Source: Balanoglossus misakiensis (taxonomy: Eukaryota > Hemichordata). From it: a stretch of 64,000 nt of DNA. The DNA lies in NCBI GenBank assembly GCA_040954595.2, contig CM082595.2, positions 9,300,001-9,364,000 of the forward strand. The letters are read 5' to 3'. Both the position numbers and the translations under genes were made by a program. The notes below the pieces were generated by a model. The model worked only from the letters and a program-made list of their open reading frames with translations, was not told the DNA's origin and did no database searches. Shown here in pieces: positions 1 through 13,500 of the stretch (its first letter is position 1; each line of letters begins with the position of its first letter).

Positions 1-639
1 AAAATGACAAATTTTCCTCTCTGCAAAATCTCAAAATTTCGTCGATTTTTGAAAAAAAATCATGGGTGAAAATCATCAAAAAATGACAAATTTTCGTCTT
101 TGCAAAATCTCAAAATTTCGTCCATTTTTGAAAAAAAATCATGGGTAAAAATCATCAAAAATGACAAATTTTCGTCTTTGCAAAATCTCAAATTTTCGTC
201 GATTTTTGAAAAAAAATCATGGTTGAAAATCATCAAAAAATGACAAAATTTTCGACTTTGTAAAATCACAAAATGTCGTCGATTTTGAAAAAAATCATAG
301 GTTCGTCGATTTTTTAAAAAAAAACATGGGTGAAAATCATCAAAAAATGACAAATTTTGAAAAAAAAACGGGTGAAAATCATCAAAAAATGACACATTTT
401 CGTCGACTTTGCAAAATCTCAAAATTTCGTCGATTTTTGAAAAAAATCATGGGGGAAAATCATGAAAAAATGACAAATTTTCCTCTTTGCAAAATCTCAA
501 AATTTCGTCGATTTTTAAAAAAAGACATGGGTGAAAATCATCAAAAAATGACAAATTTTCGTCTTTGCAAAATCTCACAATTTCGTCGATTTTTGAAAAA
601 AATCATGTGTGAAAATCATCAAAAAATGACAAATTTTCG

Positions 640-2840
640 ACTTTGCAAAATCTCAAAATTTCGTCAATTTTTGAAAAAATCATGGGTGAAAATCATCAAA
701 AAATGACAAATTTTCGTCTTTGCAAAATCTCAACATTTCGTCCATTTTAAAAAAAAAACGGGGGAAAATCATCAAAAAATGACAAATTTTCGACTTTGCA
801 AAATCTCAAAATTTCGTCGATTTTTGAAAAAAATCATGGGTGAAAATCATCAAAAAATGACAAATTTTCGACTTTGCAAAATCTCAAAATTTCGTCAATT
901 TTTGAAAAAATCATGGGTGAAAATCATCAAAAAATGACAAATTTTGAAAAAAAAACGGGTGAAAATCATCAAAAAATGACACATTTTCGTCGACTTTGCA
1001 AAATCTCAAAATTTCGTCGATTTTTGAAAAAAATCATGGGGGAAAATCATGAAAAAATGACAAATTTTCCTCTTTGCAAAATCTCAAAATTTCGTCGATT
1101 TTTAAAAAAAGACATGGGTGAAAATCATCAAAAAATGACAAATTTTCGTCTTTGCAAAATCTCACAATTTCGTCGATTTTTGAAAAAAATCATGTGTGAA
1201 AATCATCAAAAAATGACAAATTTTCGACTTTGCAAAATCTCAAAATTTCGTCAATTTTTGAAAAAAATCATGGGTGAAAATCATCAAAAAATGACAAATT
1301 TTCGTCTTTGCAAAATCTCAACATTTCGTCCATTTTTGAAAAAATCATGGGTGAAAATCATCAAAAAATGACAAATTTTCCTCTTTGCAAAATCTATAAA
1401 TTTCGTCGATTTTTGAAAAATTTTAAACTTTGCAAAATCTCAAAATGTCGTCGATTTTTGAAAAAAATCATGGGGGAAAATCATCAAAAAATGACAAATT
1501 TTCGCCTGCAAAATCTCAAAATTTCGTCGATTTTTGAAATAAATCATTGTTGAAAATTATCAAAAATTGACAAATTTTCCTCTTTGCAAAATCTCAAAAT
1601 TTCGTCGATTTTTTGAAAAAAGACGGGTGAAAATCATCTAAAAATGACAAATTTTCGACTTTGCAAAATCTCAAAATTTCGTTGATTTTTGAAAAAAATC
1701 ATGGGGGAAAATCATCAAAAATGACAAATTTACGACTACAAAATCTCAAAATTACGTCGATTTGTGAAAAAAAAATCATGGGTGAAAATCATCAAAAAAT
1801 GACAAATTTTCGTCTTTGCAAAATCTCAAAATTTCGTCCATTTTTGAAAAAAAATGGGTAAAAATCATCAAAAATGACAAATTTTCGTCTTTGCAAAATC
1901 TCAAATTTTCGTCGATTTTTAAAAAAAAAATCATGGTTGAAAATCATCAAAAAATGACAAAATTTTCGACTTTGTAAAATCACAAAATTTCGTCGATTTT
2001 GAAAAAAATCATAGGTTCGTCGATTTTTAAAAAAAAAAACATGGGTGAAAATCATCAAAAAATGACAAATTTTGAAAAAAAACGGTTGAAAATCATCAAA
2101 AAATGACACATTTTCGTCGACTTTGCAAAATCTCAAAATTTCGTCGATTTTTGAAAAAAATCATGGGGGAAAATCATGAAAAAATGACAAATTTTGAAAA
2201 AAAAAAACTGGTGAAAATCATCAAAAAATGACACATTTACGACTTTGCAAAATCTCAAAATTTCGTCGATTTTTGAAAAAAAATCATGGGTGAAAATCAT
2301 CAAAAAATGACAAATTTTCGTCTTTGCAAAATCTCAAAATTTCGTCCATTTTTGAAAAAAAATCATGGGTAAAAATCATCAAAAATGACAAATTTTCGTC
2401 TTTGCAAAATCTCAAATTTTCGTCGATTTTTGAAAAAAAATCATGGTTGAAAATCATCAAAAAATGACAAAATTTTCGACTTTGTAAAATGACAAAATTT
2501 CGTCGATTTTTGAAAAAAAATCATGGTTGAAAATCATCAAAAAATGACAAAATTTTCGACTTTGCAAAATCACAAAATTTCGTCGATTTTTGAAAAAAAT
2601 CATGGGTGAAAATCATGAAAAAATGACAAATTTTGAAAAAAAAACGGGTGAAAATCATCAAAAAATGACACATTTTCGACTTTGCAAAATCTCAACATTT
2701 AGTCGATTTTTGAAAAAAATCATGGTTGAAAATCATCAAAAAATGACAAAATTTTCGACTTTGCAAAATCTCAACATTTCGTCGATTTTTGAAAAAAATC
2801 ATGGGTGAAAATCATCAAAAAATGACAAATTTTCGACTTT
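640..2840. repeat. Satellite segment duplicated about 5.24 kb downstream (copy 1)
   Basis: The order of monomer variants here is repeated at an offset of about 5,243 bp (copy 2 near 5883-8080). The match includes rare markers: the TATAAATTTCG variant, the GAAATAAATCATTGTTG variant, the AATTACGTCGATTTGTG unit and the CATAGGTTCGTCGA junction. The two copies differ mainly in homopolymer lengths. Past about 2840 the variant order differs. Confidence 0.8.
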
Positions 2841-3837
2841 ACAAAATCTCAACATTTCGTCGATTTTTGAAAAAAATCATGGGTGAAAATCATCAAAAAA
2901 TGACAAATTTTCGACTTCGCAAAATCTCAAAATTTCGTCGATTTTTGAAAAAAATCATGGGTGAAAATCATCAAAAAATGACACATTTTCGACTTTGCAA
3001 AATCTCAAAATTTCGTCGATTTTTGAAAAAAAATCATGGGTGAAAATCATCAAAAAATGACAAATTTTCGACTTTGCAAAACCTCAAAATTTCGTCGATT
3101 TTGAAAAAAATCATAGGTTCGTCGATTTTAAAAAAAAAAACATGGGTGAAAATCATCAAAAAATGACAAATTTTCGACTTTGCAAAATCTCACAATTTCG
3201 TCGATTTTTGAAAAAAATCATGGGAGAAAATCATCAAAAAATGACAAATTTTCGACTTTGCAAAATCTCAACATTTCGTCGATTTTTGAAAAAAATCATG
3301 GGTGAAAATCATCAAAAAATGACAAATTTTCGACTTTGCAAAATCTCAACATTTCGTCGATTTTTGAAAAAAGACATGGGTGAAAATCATCAAAAAATGA
3401 CAAATTTTCGTCTTTGCAAAATCTCACAATTTCGTCGATTTTTGAAAAAAATCATGTGTGAAAATCATCAAAAAATGACAAATTTTCGACTTTGCAAAAT
3501 CTCAAAATTTCGTCAATTTTTGAAAAAATCATGGGTGAAAATCATCAAAAAATGACAAATTTTCGTCTTTGCAAAATCTCAACATTTCGTCCATTTAAAA
3601 AAAAAAACGGGGGAAAATCATCAAAAAATGACAAATTTTCGACTTTGCAAAATCTCAAAATTTCGTCGATTTTTGAAAAAAATCATGGGTGAAAATCATC
3701 AAAAAATGACAAATTTTCGACTTTGCAAAATCTCAAAATTTCGTCAATTTTTGAAAAAATCATGGGTGAAAATCATCAAAAAATGACAAATTTTGAAAAA
3801 AAAACGGGTGAAAATCATCAAAAAATGACACATTTTC

Positions 3838-6800
3838 GTCGACTTTGCAAAATCTCAAAATTTCGTCAATTTTTGAAAAAATCATGGGTGAAAATCATCA
3901 AAAAATGACAAATTTTCGTCTTTGCAAAATCTCAACATTTCGTCCATTTTAAAAAAAAAACGTGGGAAAATCATCAAAAAATGACAAATTTTCGACTTTG
4001 CAAAATCTCAAAATTTCGTCGATTTTTGAAAAAAATCATGGGTGAAAATCATCAAAAAATGACAAATTTTCGACTTTGCAAAATCTCAAAATTTCGTCAA
4101 TTTTTGAAAAAATCATGGGTGAAAATCATCAAAAAATGACAAATTTTGAAAAAAAACGGGTGAAAATCATCAAAAAATGACACATTTTCGTCGACTTTGC
4201 AAAATCTCAAAATTTCGTCGATTTTTGAAAAAAATCATGGGGGAAAATCATGAAAAAATGACAAATTTTCCTCTTTGCAAAATCTCAAAATTTCGTCGAT
4301 TTTTAAAAAAAGACATGGGTGAAAATCATCAAAAAATGACAAATTTTCGTCTTTGCAAAATCTCACAATTTCGTCGATTTTTGAAAAAAATCATGTGTGA
4401 AAATCATCAAAAAATGACAAATTTTCGACTTTGCAAAATCTCAAAATTTCGTCAATTTTTGAAAAAAATCATGGGTGAAAATCATCAAAAAATGACAAAT
4501 TTTCGTCTTTGCAAAATCTCAACATTTCGTCCATTTTTGAAAAAATCATGGGTGAAAATCATCAAAAAATGACAAATTTTCCTCTTTGCAAAATCTATAA
4601 ATTTCGTCGATTTTTGAAAAATTTTAAACTTTGCAAAATCTCAAAATGTCGTCGATTTTTGAAAAAAATCATGGGGGAAAATCATCAAAAAATGACAAAT
4701 TTTCGACTGCAAAATCTCAAAATTTCGTCGATTTTTGAAATAAATCATTGTTGAAAATTATCAAAAATTGACAAATTTTCCTCTTTGCAAAATTTCAAAA
4801 TTTCGTCGATTTTTTGAAAAAAGACGGGTGAAAATCATCTAAAAATGACAAATTTTCGTCGACTTTGCAAAATCTCAAAATTTCGTCAATTTTTGAAAAA
4901 ATCATGGGTGAAAATCATCAAAAAATGACAAATTTTCGTCTTTGCAAAATCTCAACATTTCGTCCATTTTAAAAAAAAAACGTGGGAAAATCATCAAAAA
5001 ATGACAAATTTTCGACTTTGCAAAATCTCAAAATTTCGTCGATTTTTGAAAAAAATCATGGGTGAAAATCATCAAAAAATGACAAATTTTCGACTTTGCA
5101 AAATCTCAAAATTTCGTCAATTTTTGAAAAAATCATGGGTGAAAATCATCAAAAAATGACAAATTTTGAAAAAAAAACGGGTGAAAATCATCAAAAAATG
5201 ACACATTTTCGTCGACTTTGCAAAATCTCAAAATTTCGTCGATTTTTGAAAAAAATCATGGGGGAAAATCATGAAAAAATGACAAATTTTCCTCTTTGCA
5301 AAATCTCAAAATTTCGTCGATTTTTAAAAAAAGACATGGGTGAAAATCATCAAAAAATGACAAATTTTCGTCTTTGCAAAATCTCACAATTTCGTCGATT
5401 TTTGAAAAAAATCATGTGTGAAAATCATCAAAAAATGACAAATTTTCGACTTTGCAAAATCTCAAAATTTCGTCAATTTTTGAAAAAAATCATGGGTGAA
5501 AATCATCAAAAAATGACAAATTTTCGTCTTTGCAAAATCTCAACATTTCGTCCATTTTTGAAAAAATCATGGGTGAAAATCATCAAAAAATGACAAATTT
5601 TCCTCTTTGCAAAATCTATAAATTTCGTCGATTTTTGAAAAATTTTAAACTTTGCAAAATCTCAAAATGTCGTCGATTTTTGAAAAAAATCATGGGGGAA
5701 AATCATCAAAAAATGACAAATTTTCGACTGCAAAATCTCAAAATTTCGTCGATTTTTGAAATAAATCATTGTTGAAAATTATCAAAAATTGACAAATTTT
5801 CCTCTTTGCAAAATTTCAAAATTTCGTCGATTTTTTGAAAAAAGACGGGTGAAAATCATCTAAAAATGACAAATTTTCGTCGACTTTGCAAAATCTCAAA
5901 ATTTCGTCAATTTTTGAAAAAATCATGGGTGAAAATCATCAAAAAATGACAAATTTTCGTCTTTGCAAAATCTCAACATTTCGTCCATTTTAAAAAAAAA
6001 ACGTGGGAAAATCATCAAAAAATGACAAATTTTCGACTTTGCAAAATCTCAAAATTTCGTCGATTTTTGAAAAAAATCATGGGTGAAAATCATCAAAAAA
6101 TGACAAATTTTCGACTTTGCAAAATCTCAAAATTTCGTCAATTTTTGAAAAAATCATGGGTGAAAATCATCAAAAAATGACAAATTTTGAAAAAAAAACG
6201 GGTGAAAATCATCAAAAAATGACACATTTTCGTCGACTTTGCAAAATCTCAAAATTTCGTCGATTTTTGAAAAAAATCATGGGGGAAAATCATGAAAAAA
6301 TGACAAATTTTCCTCTTTGCAAAATCTCAAAATTTCGTCGATTTTTAAAAAAAGACATGGGTGAAAATCATCAAAAAATGACAAATTTTCGTCTTTGCAA
6401 AATCTCACAATTTCGTCGATTTTTGAAAAAAATCATGTGTGAAAATCATCAAAAAATGACAAATTTTCGACTTTGCAAAATCTCAAAATTTCGTCAATTT
6501 TTGAAAAAAATCATGGGTGAAAATCATCAAAAAATGACAAATTTTCGTCTTTGCAAAATCTCAACATTTCGTCCATTTTTGAAAAAATCATGGGTGAAAA
6601 TCATCAAAAAATGACAAATTTTCCTCTTTGCAAAATCTATAAATTTCGTCGATTTTTGAAAAATTTTAAACTTTGCAAAATCTCAAAATGTCGTCGATTT
6701 TTGAAAAAAATCATGGGGGAAAATCATCAAAAAATGACAAATTTTCGACTGCAAAATCTCAAAATTTCGTCGATTTTTGAAATAAATCATTGTTGAAAAT

Positions 6801-6898
6801 TATCAAAAATTGACAAATTTTCCTCTTTGCAAAATTTCAAAATTTCGTCGATTTTTTGAAAAAAGACGGGTGAAAATCATCTAAAAATGACAAATTTT
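3838..6898. repeat. Higher-order repeat, about 1,021 bp x 3
   Basis: Three successive blocks of 1,020-1,021 bp, starting near 3838, 4858 and 5879, carry the same ordered set of about 13 variant monomers. Long stretches are identical between blocks, and the differences I noticed are single bases in A runs. Each block contains the marker sequence CGTGGGAAAATC once and the GAAATAAATCATTG unit once. Near identity implies recent amplification of a block, not of single monomers. Confidence 0.85.
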
Positions 6899-8080
6899 CG
6901 ACTTTGCAAAATCTCAAAATTTCGTTGATTTTTGAAAAAAATCATGGGGGAAAATCATCAAAAATGACAAATTTACGACTACAAAATCTCAAAATTACGT
7001 CGATTTGTGAAAAAAAAATCATGGGTGAAAATCATCAAAAAATGACAAATTTTCGTCTTTGCAAAATCTCAAAATTTCGTCCATTTTTGAAAAAAAATGG
7101 GTAAAAATCATCAAAAATGACAAATTTTCGTCTTTGCAAAATCTCAAATTTTCGTCGATTTTTGAAAAAAAATCATGGTTGAAAATCATCAAAAAATGAC
7201 AAAATTTTCGACTTTGTAAAATCACAAAATTTCGTCGATTTTGAAAAAAATCATAGGTTCGTCGATTTTTTAAAAAAAAAACATGGGTGAAAATCATCAA
7301 AAAATGACAAATTTTGAAAAAAAACGGTTGAAAATCATCAAAAAATGACACATTTTCGTCGACTTTGCAAAATCTCAAAATTTCGTCGATTTTTGAAAAA
7401 AATCATGGGGGAAAATCATGAAAAAATGACAAATTTTGAAAAAAAAAAACTGGTGAAAATCATCAAAAAATGACACATTTACGACTTTGCAAAATCTCAA
7501 AATTTCGTCGATTTTTGAAAAAAAATCATGGGTGAAAATCATCAAAAAATGACAAATTTTCGTCTTTGCAAAATCTCAAAATTTCGTCCATTTTTGAAAA
7601 AAAATCATGGGTAAAAATCATCAAAAATGACAAATTTTCGTCTTTGCAAAATCTCAAATTTTCGTCGATTTTTGAAAAAAAATCATGGTTGAAAATCATC
7701 AAAAAATGACAAAATTTTCGACTTTGTAAAATGACAAAATTTCGTCGATTTTTGAAAAAAAATCATGGTTGAAAATCATCAAAAAATGACAAAATTTTCG
7801 ACTTTGCAAAATCACAAAATTTCGTCGATTTTTGAAAAAAATCATGGGTGAAAATCATGAAAAAATGACAAATTTTGAAAAAAAAACGGGTGAAAATCAT
7901 CAAAAAATGACACATTTTCGACTTTGCAAAATCTCAACATTTAGTCGATTTTTGAAAAAAATCATGGTTGAAAATCATCAAAAAATGACAAAATTTTCGA
8001 CTTTGCAAAATCTCAACATTTCGTCGATTTTTGAAAAAAATCATGGGTGAAAATCATCAAAAAATGACAAATTTTCGACT
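5883..8080. repeat. Satellite segment, copy 2 of the 5.24-kb-offset duplication
   Basis: This segment matches 640-2840 in variant order. Its left part is also the third block of the 1,021-bp higher-order repeat, so the 1,021-bp amplification and the longer duplication overlap. The shared order ends near 8080, where this copy has CTGAAAATTTCG and copy 1 has CTCAACATTTCG. Confidence 0.75.
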
Positions 8081-10510
8081 TTGCAAAATCTGAAAATTTC
8101 GTCGATTTTTGAAAAAAATCATGGGTGAAAATCATCAAAAAATGACAAATTTTCGACTTCGCAAAATCTCAAAATTTCGTCGATTTTTGAAAAAAATCAT
8201 GGGTGAAAATCATCAAAAAATGACACATTTTCGACTTTGCAAAATCTCAAAATTTCGTCGATTTTTGAAAAAAAATCATGGGTGAAAATCATCAAAAAAT
8301 GACAAATTTTGAAAAAAAACGGGTGAAAATCATCAAAAAATGACACATTTTCGACTTTGCAAAATCTCAAAATTTCGTCGATTTTTGAAAAAAAATCATG
8401 GGTGAAAATCATCAAAAAATGACAAATTTTGAAAAAAAACGGGTGAAAATCATCAAAAAATGACACATTTTCGACTTTGCAAAATCTCAAAATTTCGTCG
8501 ATTTTTGAAAAAAAATCATGGGTGAAAATCATCAAAAAATGACAAATTTTCGTCTTTGCAAAATCTCAAAATTTCGTCCATTTTTGAAAAAAAATCATGG
8601 GGGAAAATCATCAAAAAATGACAAATTTTCGACTTTGCAAAATCTCAAAATTTCGTCGATTTTGAAAAAAACCATTGGGGGAAAATCATCAAAAAATGAC
8701 AAATTTTCGATTTTGCAAAATCTCAAAATTTCGTCGATTTTAGAAAAAAAATCATGGTTGAAAATCATCAAAAAATGACAAAATTTTCGACTTTGCAAAA
8801 TCACAAAATTTCGTCTATTTTGAAAAAAATCATAGGTTCGTCGATTTTAAAAAAAAAACATGGGTGAAAATCATCAAAAAATGACACATTTTCGACTTTG
8901 CAAAATCTCAACATTTCGTCGATTTTTGAAAAAAATCATGGGTGAAAATCATCAAAAAATGACAAATTTTCGACTTTGCAAAATCTCAAAATTTCGTCGA
9001 TTTTTGAAAAAAATCATGGGTGAAAATCATGAAAAAATGACAAATTTTGAAAAAAAAACGGGTGAAAATCGTCAAAAAATGACACATTTTCGACTTTGCA
9101 AAATCTCAAAATTTCGTCGATTTTTGAAAAAAAATCATGGGTGAAAACCATCAAAAAATGACAAATTTTCGACTTTGCAAAATCTCAAAATTTCGTCGAT
9201 TTTTGAAGAAAATCATGGGTGAAAATCATGAAAAAATGACAAATTTTGAAAAAAAAACGGGTGAAAATCATCAAAAAATGACACATTTTCGACTTTGCAA
9301 AATCTCAACATTTAGTCGATTTTTGAAAAAAATCATGGTTGAAAATCATCAAAAAATGACAAAATTTTCGACTTTGCAAAATCTCAACATTTCGTCGATT
9401 TTTGAAAAAAATCATGGGTGAAAATCATCAAAAAATGACAAATTTTCGACTTTGCAAAATCTCAAAATTTCGTCGATTTTTGAAAAAAATCATGGGTGAA
9501 AATCATCAAAAAATGACACATTTTCGACTTTGCAAAATCTCAAAATTTCGTCGATTTTTGAAAAAAAATCATGGGTGAAAATCATCAAAAAATGACAAAT
9601 TTTGAAAAAAAACGGGTGAAAATCATCAAAAAATGACACATTTTCGACTTTGCAAAATCTCAAAATTTCGTCGATTTTTGAAAAAAAATCATGGGTGAAA
9701 ATCATCAAAAAATGACAAATTTTGAAAAAAAACGGGTGAAAATCATCAAAAAATGACACATTTTCGACTTTGCAAAATCTCAAAATTTCGTCGATTTTTG
9801 AAAAAAAATCATGGGTGAAAATCATCAAAAAATGACAAATTTTCGTCTTTGCAAAATCTCAAAATTTCGTCCATTTTTGAAAAAAAATCATGGGGAAAAT
9901 CATCAAAAAATGACAAATTTTCGACTTTGCAAAATCTCAAAATTTCGTCGATTTTGAAAAAAACCATTGGGGGAAAATCATCAAAAAATGACAAATTTTC
10001 GATTTTGCAAAATCTCAAAATTTCGTCGATTTTTGAAAAAAAATCATGGTTGAAAATCATCAAAAAATGACAAAATTTTCGACTTTGCAAAATCACAAAA
10101 TTTCGTCTATTTTGAAAAAAATCATAGGTTCGTCGATTTTAAAAAAAAAACATGGGTGAAAATCATCAAAAAATGACACATTTTCGACTTTGCAAAATCT
10201 CAACATTTCGTCGATTTTTGAAAAAAATCATGGGTGAAAATCATCAAAAAATGACAAATTTTCGACTTTGCAAAATCTCAAAATTTCGTCGATTTTTGAA
10301 AAAAATCATGGGTGAAAATCATGAAAAAATGACAAATTTTGAAAAAAAAACGGGTGAAAATCGTCAAAAAATGACACATTTTCGACTTTGCAAAATCTCA
10401 AAATTTCGTCGATTTTTGAAAAAAAATCATGGGTGAAAACCATCAAAAAATGACAAATTTTCGACTTTGCAAAATCTCAAAATTTCGTCGATTTTTGAAG
10501 AAAATCATGG
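8050..10510. repeat. Higher-order repeat, about 1,292 bp x 2
   Basis: Variant order is repeated at an offset of 1,292-1,293 bp. For example, the doubled ACGGGTG/GACACATTTTCG block at 8197-8535 recurs at 9490-9828, and the unit with AACCATTGGGGG near 8670 recurs near 9962. The copies diverge past about 10510. Confidence 0.75.
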
Positions 10511-13500
10511 GTGAAAATCATCAAAAAATGACAAATTTTCGACTTTGCAAAATCTCAAAATTTCGTCGATTTTTGAAAAAAATCATGGGGGAAAATCATC
10601 AAAAAATTACAAATTTTCGACTGCAAAATCTCAAAATTTCGTCGATTTTTGAAAAAATCATGGGTGAAAATCATGAAAAAATGACAAATTTTCGACTTTG
10701 CAAAATCTGAAAATTTCGTCGATTTTTGAAAAAAATCATGGGGGAAAATGATCAAAAAATGACAAATTTTCGACTGCAAAATCTCAAAATTTCGTCAATT
10801 TTGAAAAAAATCATGGGTGAAAATCTTCAAAAAATGACAATTTTTTTACTGCAAAATCTCAAAATTTCATCGATTTTTGAAAAAAATCATGGGTGAAAAT
10901 CATCAAAAAATGATAAATTTTCGACTTTGCAAAATCTCAAAATTTCGTCGATTTTTGAAGAAAATCAAGGGTGAAAATCATCAAAAAATGACAAAATTTT
11001 CGACTTTGTAAAATCACAAAATTTCGTCGATTTTTGAAAAAAAATCATGGTTGAAAATCATCAAAAAATGACAAAATTTTCGACTTTGAAAAATCACAAA
11101 ATTTCGTCGATTTTTGAAAAAAATCATGGGTGAAAATCATGAAAAAATGACAAATTTTGAAAAAAATCATGGGTGAAAATCTTCAAAAAATGACAATTTT
11201 TTTACTGCAAAATCTCAAAATTTCATCGATTTTTGAAAAAAATCATGGGTGAAAATCATCAAAAAATGACACATTTTCGACTTTGCAAAATCTCAACATT
11301 TAGTCGATTTTTGAAAAAAATCATGGTTGAAAATCATCAAAAAATGACAAAATTTTCGACTTTGCAAAATCTCAACATTTCGTCGATTTTTGAAAAAAAA
11401 TCATGGGTGAAAATCATCAAAAAATGACAAATTTTCGACTTTGCAAAATCTCAACATTTCGTCGATTTTTGAAAAAAATCATGGGTGAAAATCATCAAAA
11501 AATGACAAATTTTCGACTTCGCAAAATCTCAAAATTTCGTCGATTTTTGAAAAAAATCATGGGTGAAAATCATCAAAAAATGACACATTTTCGACTTTGC
11601 AAAATCTCAAAATTTCGTCGATTTTTGAAAAAAAATCATGGGTGAAAATCATCAAAAAATGACAAATTTTGAAAAAAAAACGGGTGAAAATCATCAAAAA
11701 ATGACACATTTTCGACTTTGCAAAATCTCAAAATTTCGTCGATTTTTGAAGAAAATCATGGGTGAAAATCATCAAAAAATGACAAATTTTCGACTTTGCA
11801 AAATCTCAAAATTTCGTCGATTTTTGAAAAAAATCATGGGGGAAAATCATCAAAAAATTACAAATTTTCGACTGCAAAATCTCAAAATTTCGTCGATTTT
11901 TGAAAAAATCATGGGTGAAAATCATGAAAAAATGACAAATTTTCGACTTTGCAAAATCTGAAAATTTCGTCGATTTTTGAAAAAAATCATGGGGGAAAAT
12001 GATCAAAAAATGACAAATTTTCGACTGCAAAATCTCAAAATTTCGTCAATTTTGAAAAAAATCATGGGTGAAAATCATCAAAAAATGACAATTTTTTTAC
12101 TGCAAAATCTCAAAATTTCATCGATTTTTGAAAAAAATCATGGGTGAAAATCATCAAAAAATGATAAATTTTCGACTTTGCAAAATCTCAAAATTTCGTC
12201 GATTTTTGAAGAAAATCAAGGGTGAAAATCATCAAAAAATGACAAAATTTTCGACTTTGTAAAATCACAAAATTTCGTCGATTTTTGAAAAAAAATCATG
12301 GTTGAAAATCATCAAAAAATGACAAAATTTTCGACTTTGAAAAATCACAAAATTTCGTCGATTTTTGAAAAAAATCATGGGTGAAAATCATGAAAAAATG
12401 ACAAATTTTGAAAAAAAAATGGGTGAAAATCATCAAAAAATGACACATTTTCGACTTTGCAAAATCTCAACATTTAGTCGATTTTTGAAAAAAATCATGG
12501 TTGAAAATCATCAAAAAATGACAAAAATTTTCGACTTTGCAAAATCTCAACATTTCGTCGATTTTTGAAAAAAATCATGGGTGAAAATCATCAAAAAATG
12601 ACAAATTTTCGACTTTGCAAAATCTCAACATTTCGTTGATTTTTGAAAAAAATCATGGGTGAAAATCATCAAAAAATGACAAATTTTCGACTTTGCAAAA
12701 TCTCAAAATTTCGTCGATTTTGAAAAAAACCATTGGGGGGAAAATCATCAAAAAATGACAAATTTACGATTTTGCAAAATCTCAAAATTTCGTCGATTTT
12801 TGAAAAAAAATCATGGTTGAAAATCATCAAAAAATGACAAAATTTTCGACTTTGCAAAATCACAAAATTTCGTCTATTTTGAAAAAAATCATAGGTTCGT
12901 CGATTTTAAAAAAAAAACATGGGTGAAAATCATCAAAAAATGACACATTTTCGACTTTGCAAAATCTCAAAATTTCGTCGATTTTTGAAAAAAATCATGG
13001 GTGAAAATCATCAAAAAATGACAAATTTTCGACTTTGCAAAATCTCAAAATTTCGTCGATTTTTGAAAAAAATCATGGGTGAAAATCATGTAAAAATGAA
13101 AAATTTTGAAAAAAAAACGGGTGAAAATCGTCAAAAAATGACACATTTTCGACTTTGCAAAATCTCAAAATTTCGTCGATTTTTGAAAAAAAATCATGGG
13201 TGAAAACCATCAAAAAATGACAAATTTTCGACTTTGCAAAATCTCAAAATTTCGTCGATTTTTGAAAAAAATCATGGGTGAAAATCATCAAAAAATGACA
13301 AATTTTCGACTTTGCAAAATCTCAAAATTTCGTCGATTTTTGAAGAAAATCATGGGTGAAAATCATCAAAAAATGACAAATTTTCGACTTTGCAAAATCT
13401 CAAAATTTCGTCGATTTTTGAAAAAAATCATGGGGGAAAATCATCAAAAAATTACAAATTTTCGACTGCAAAATCTCAAAATTTCGTCGATTTTTGAAAA

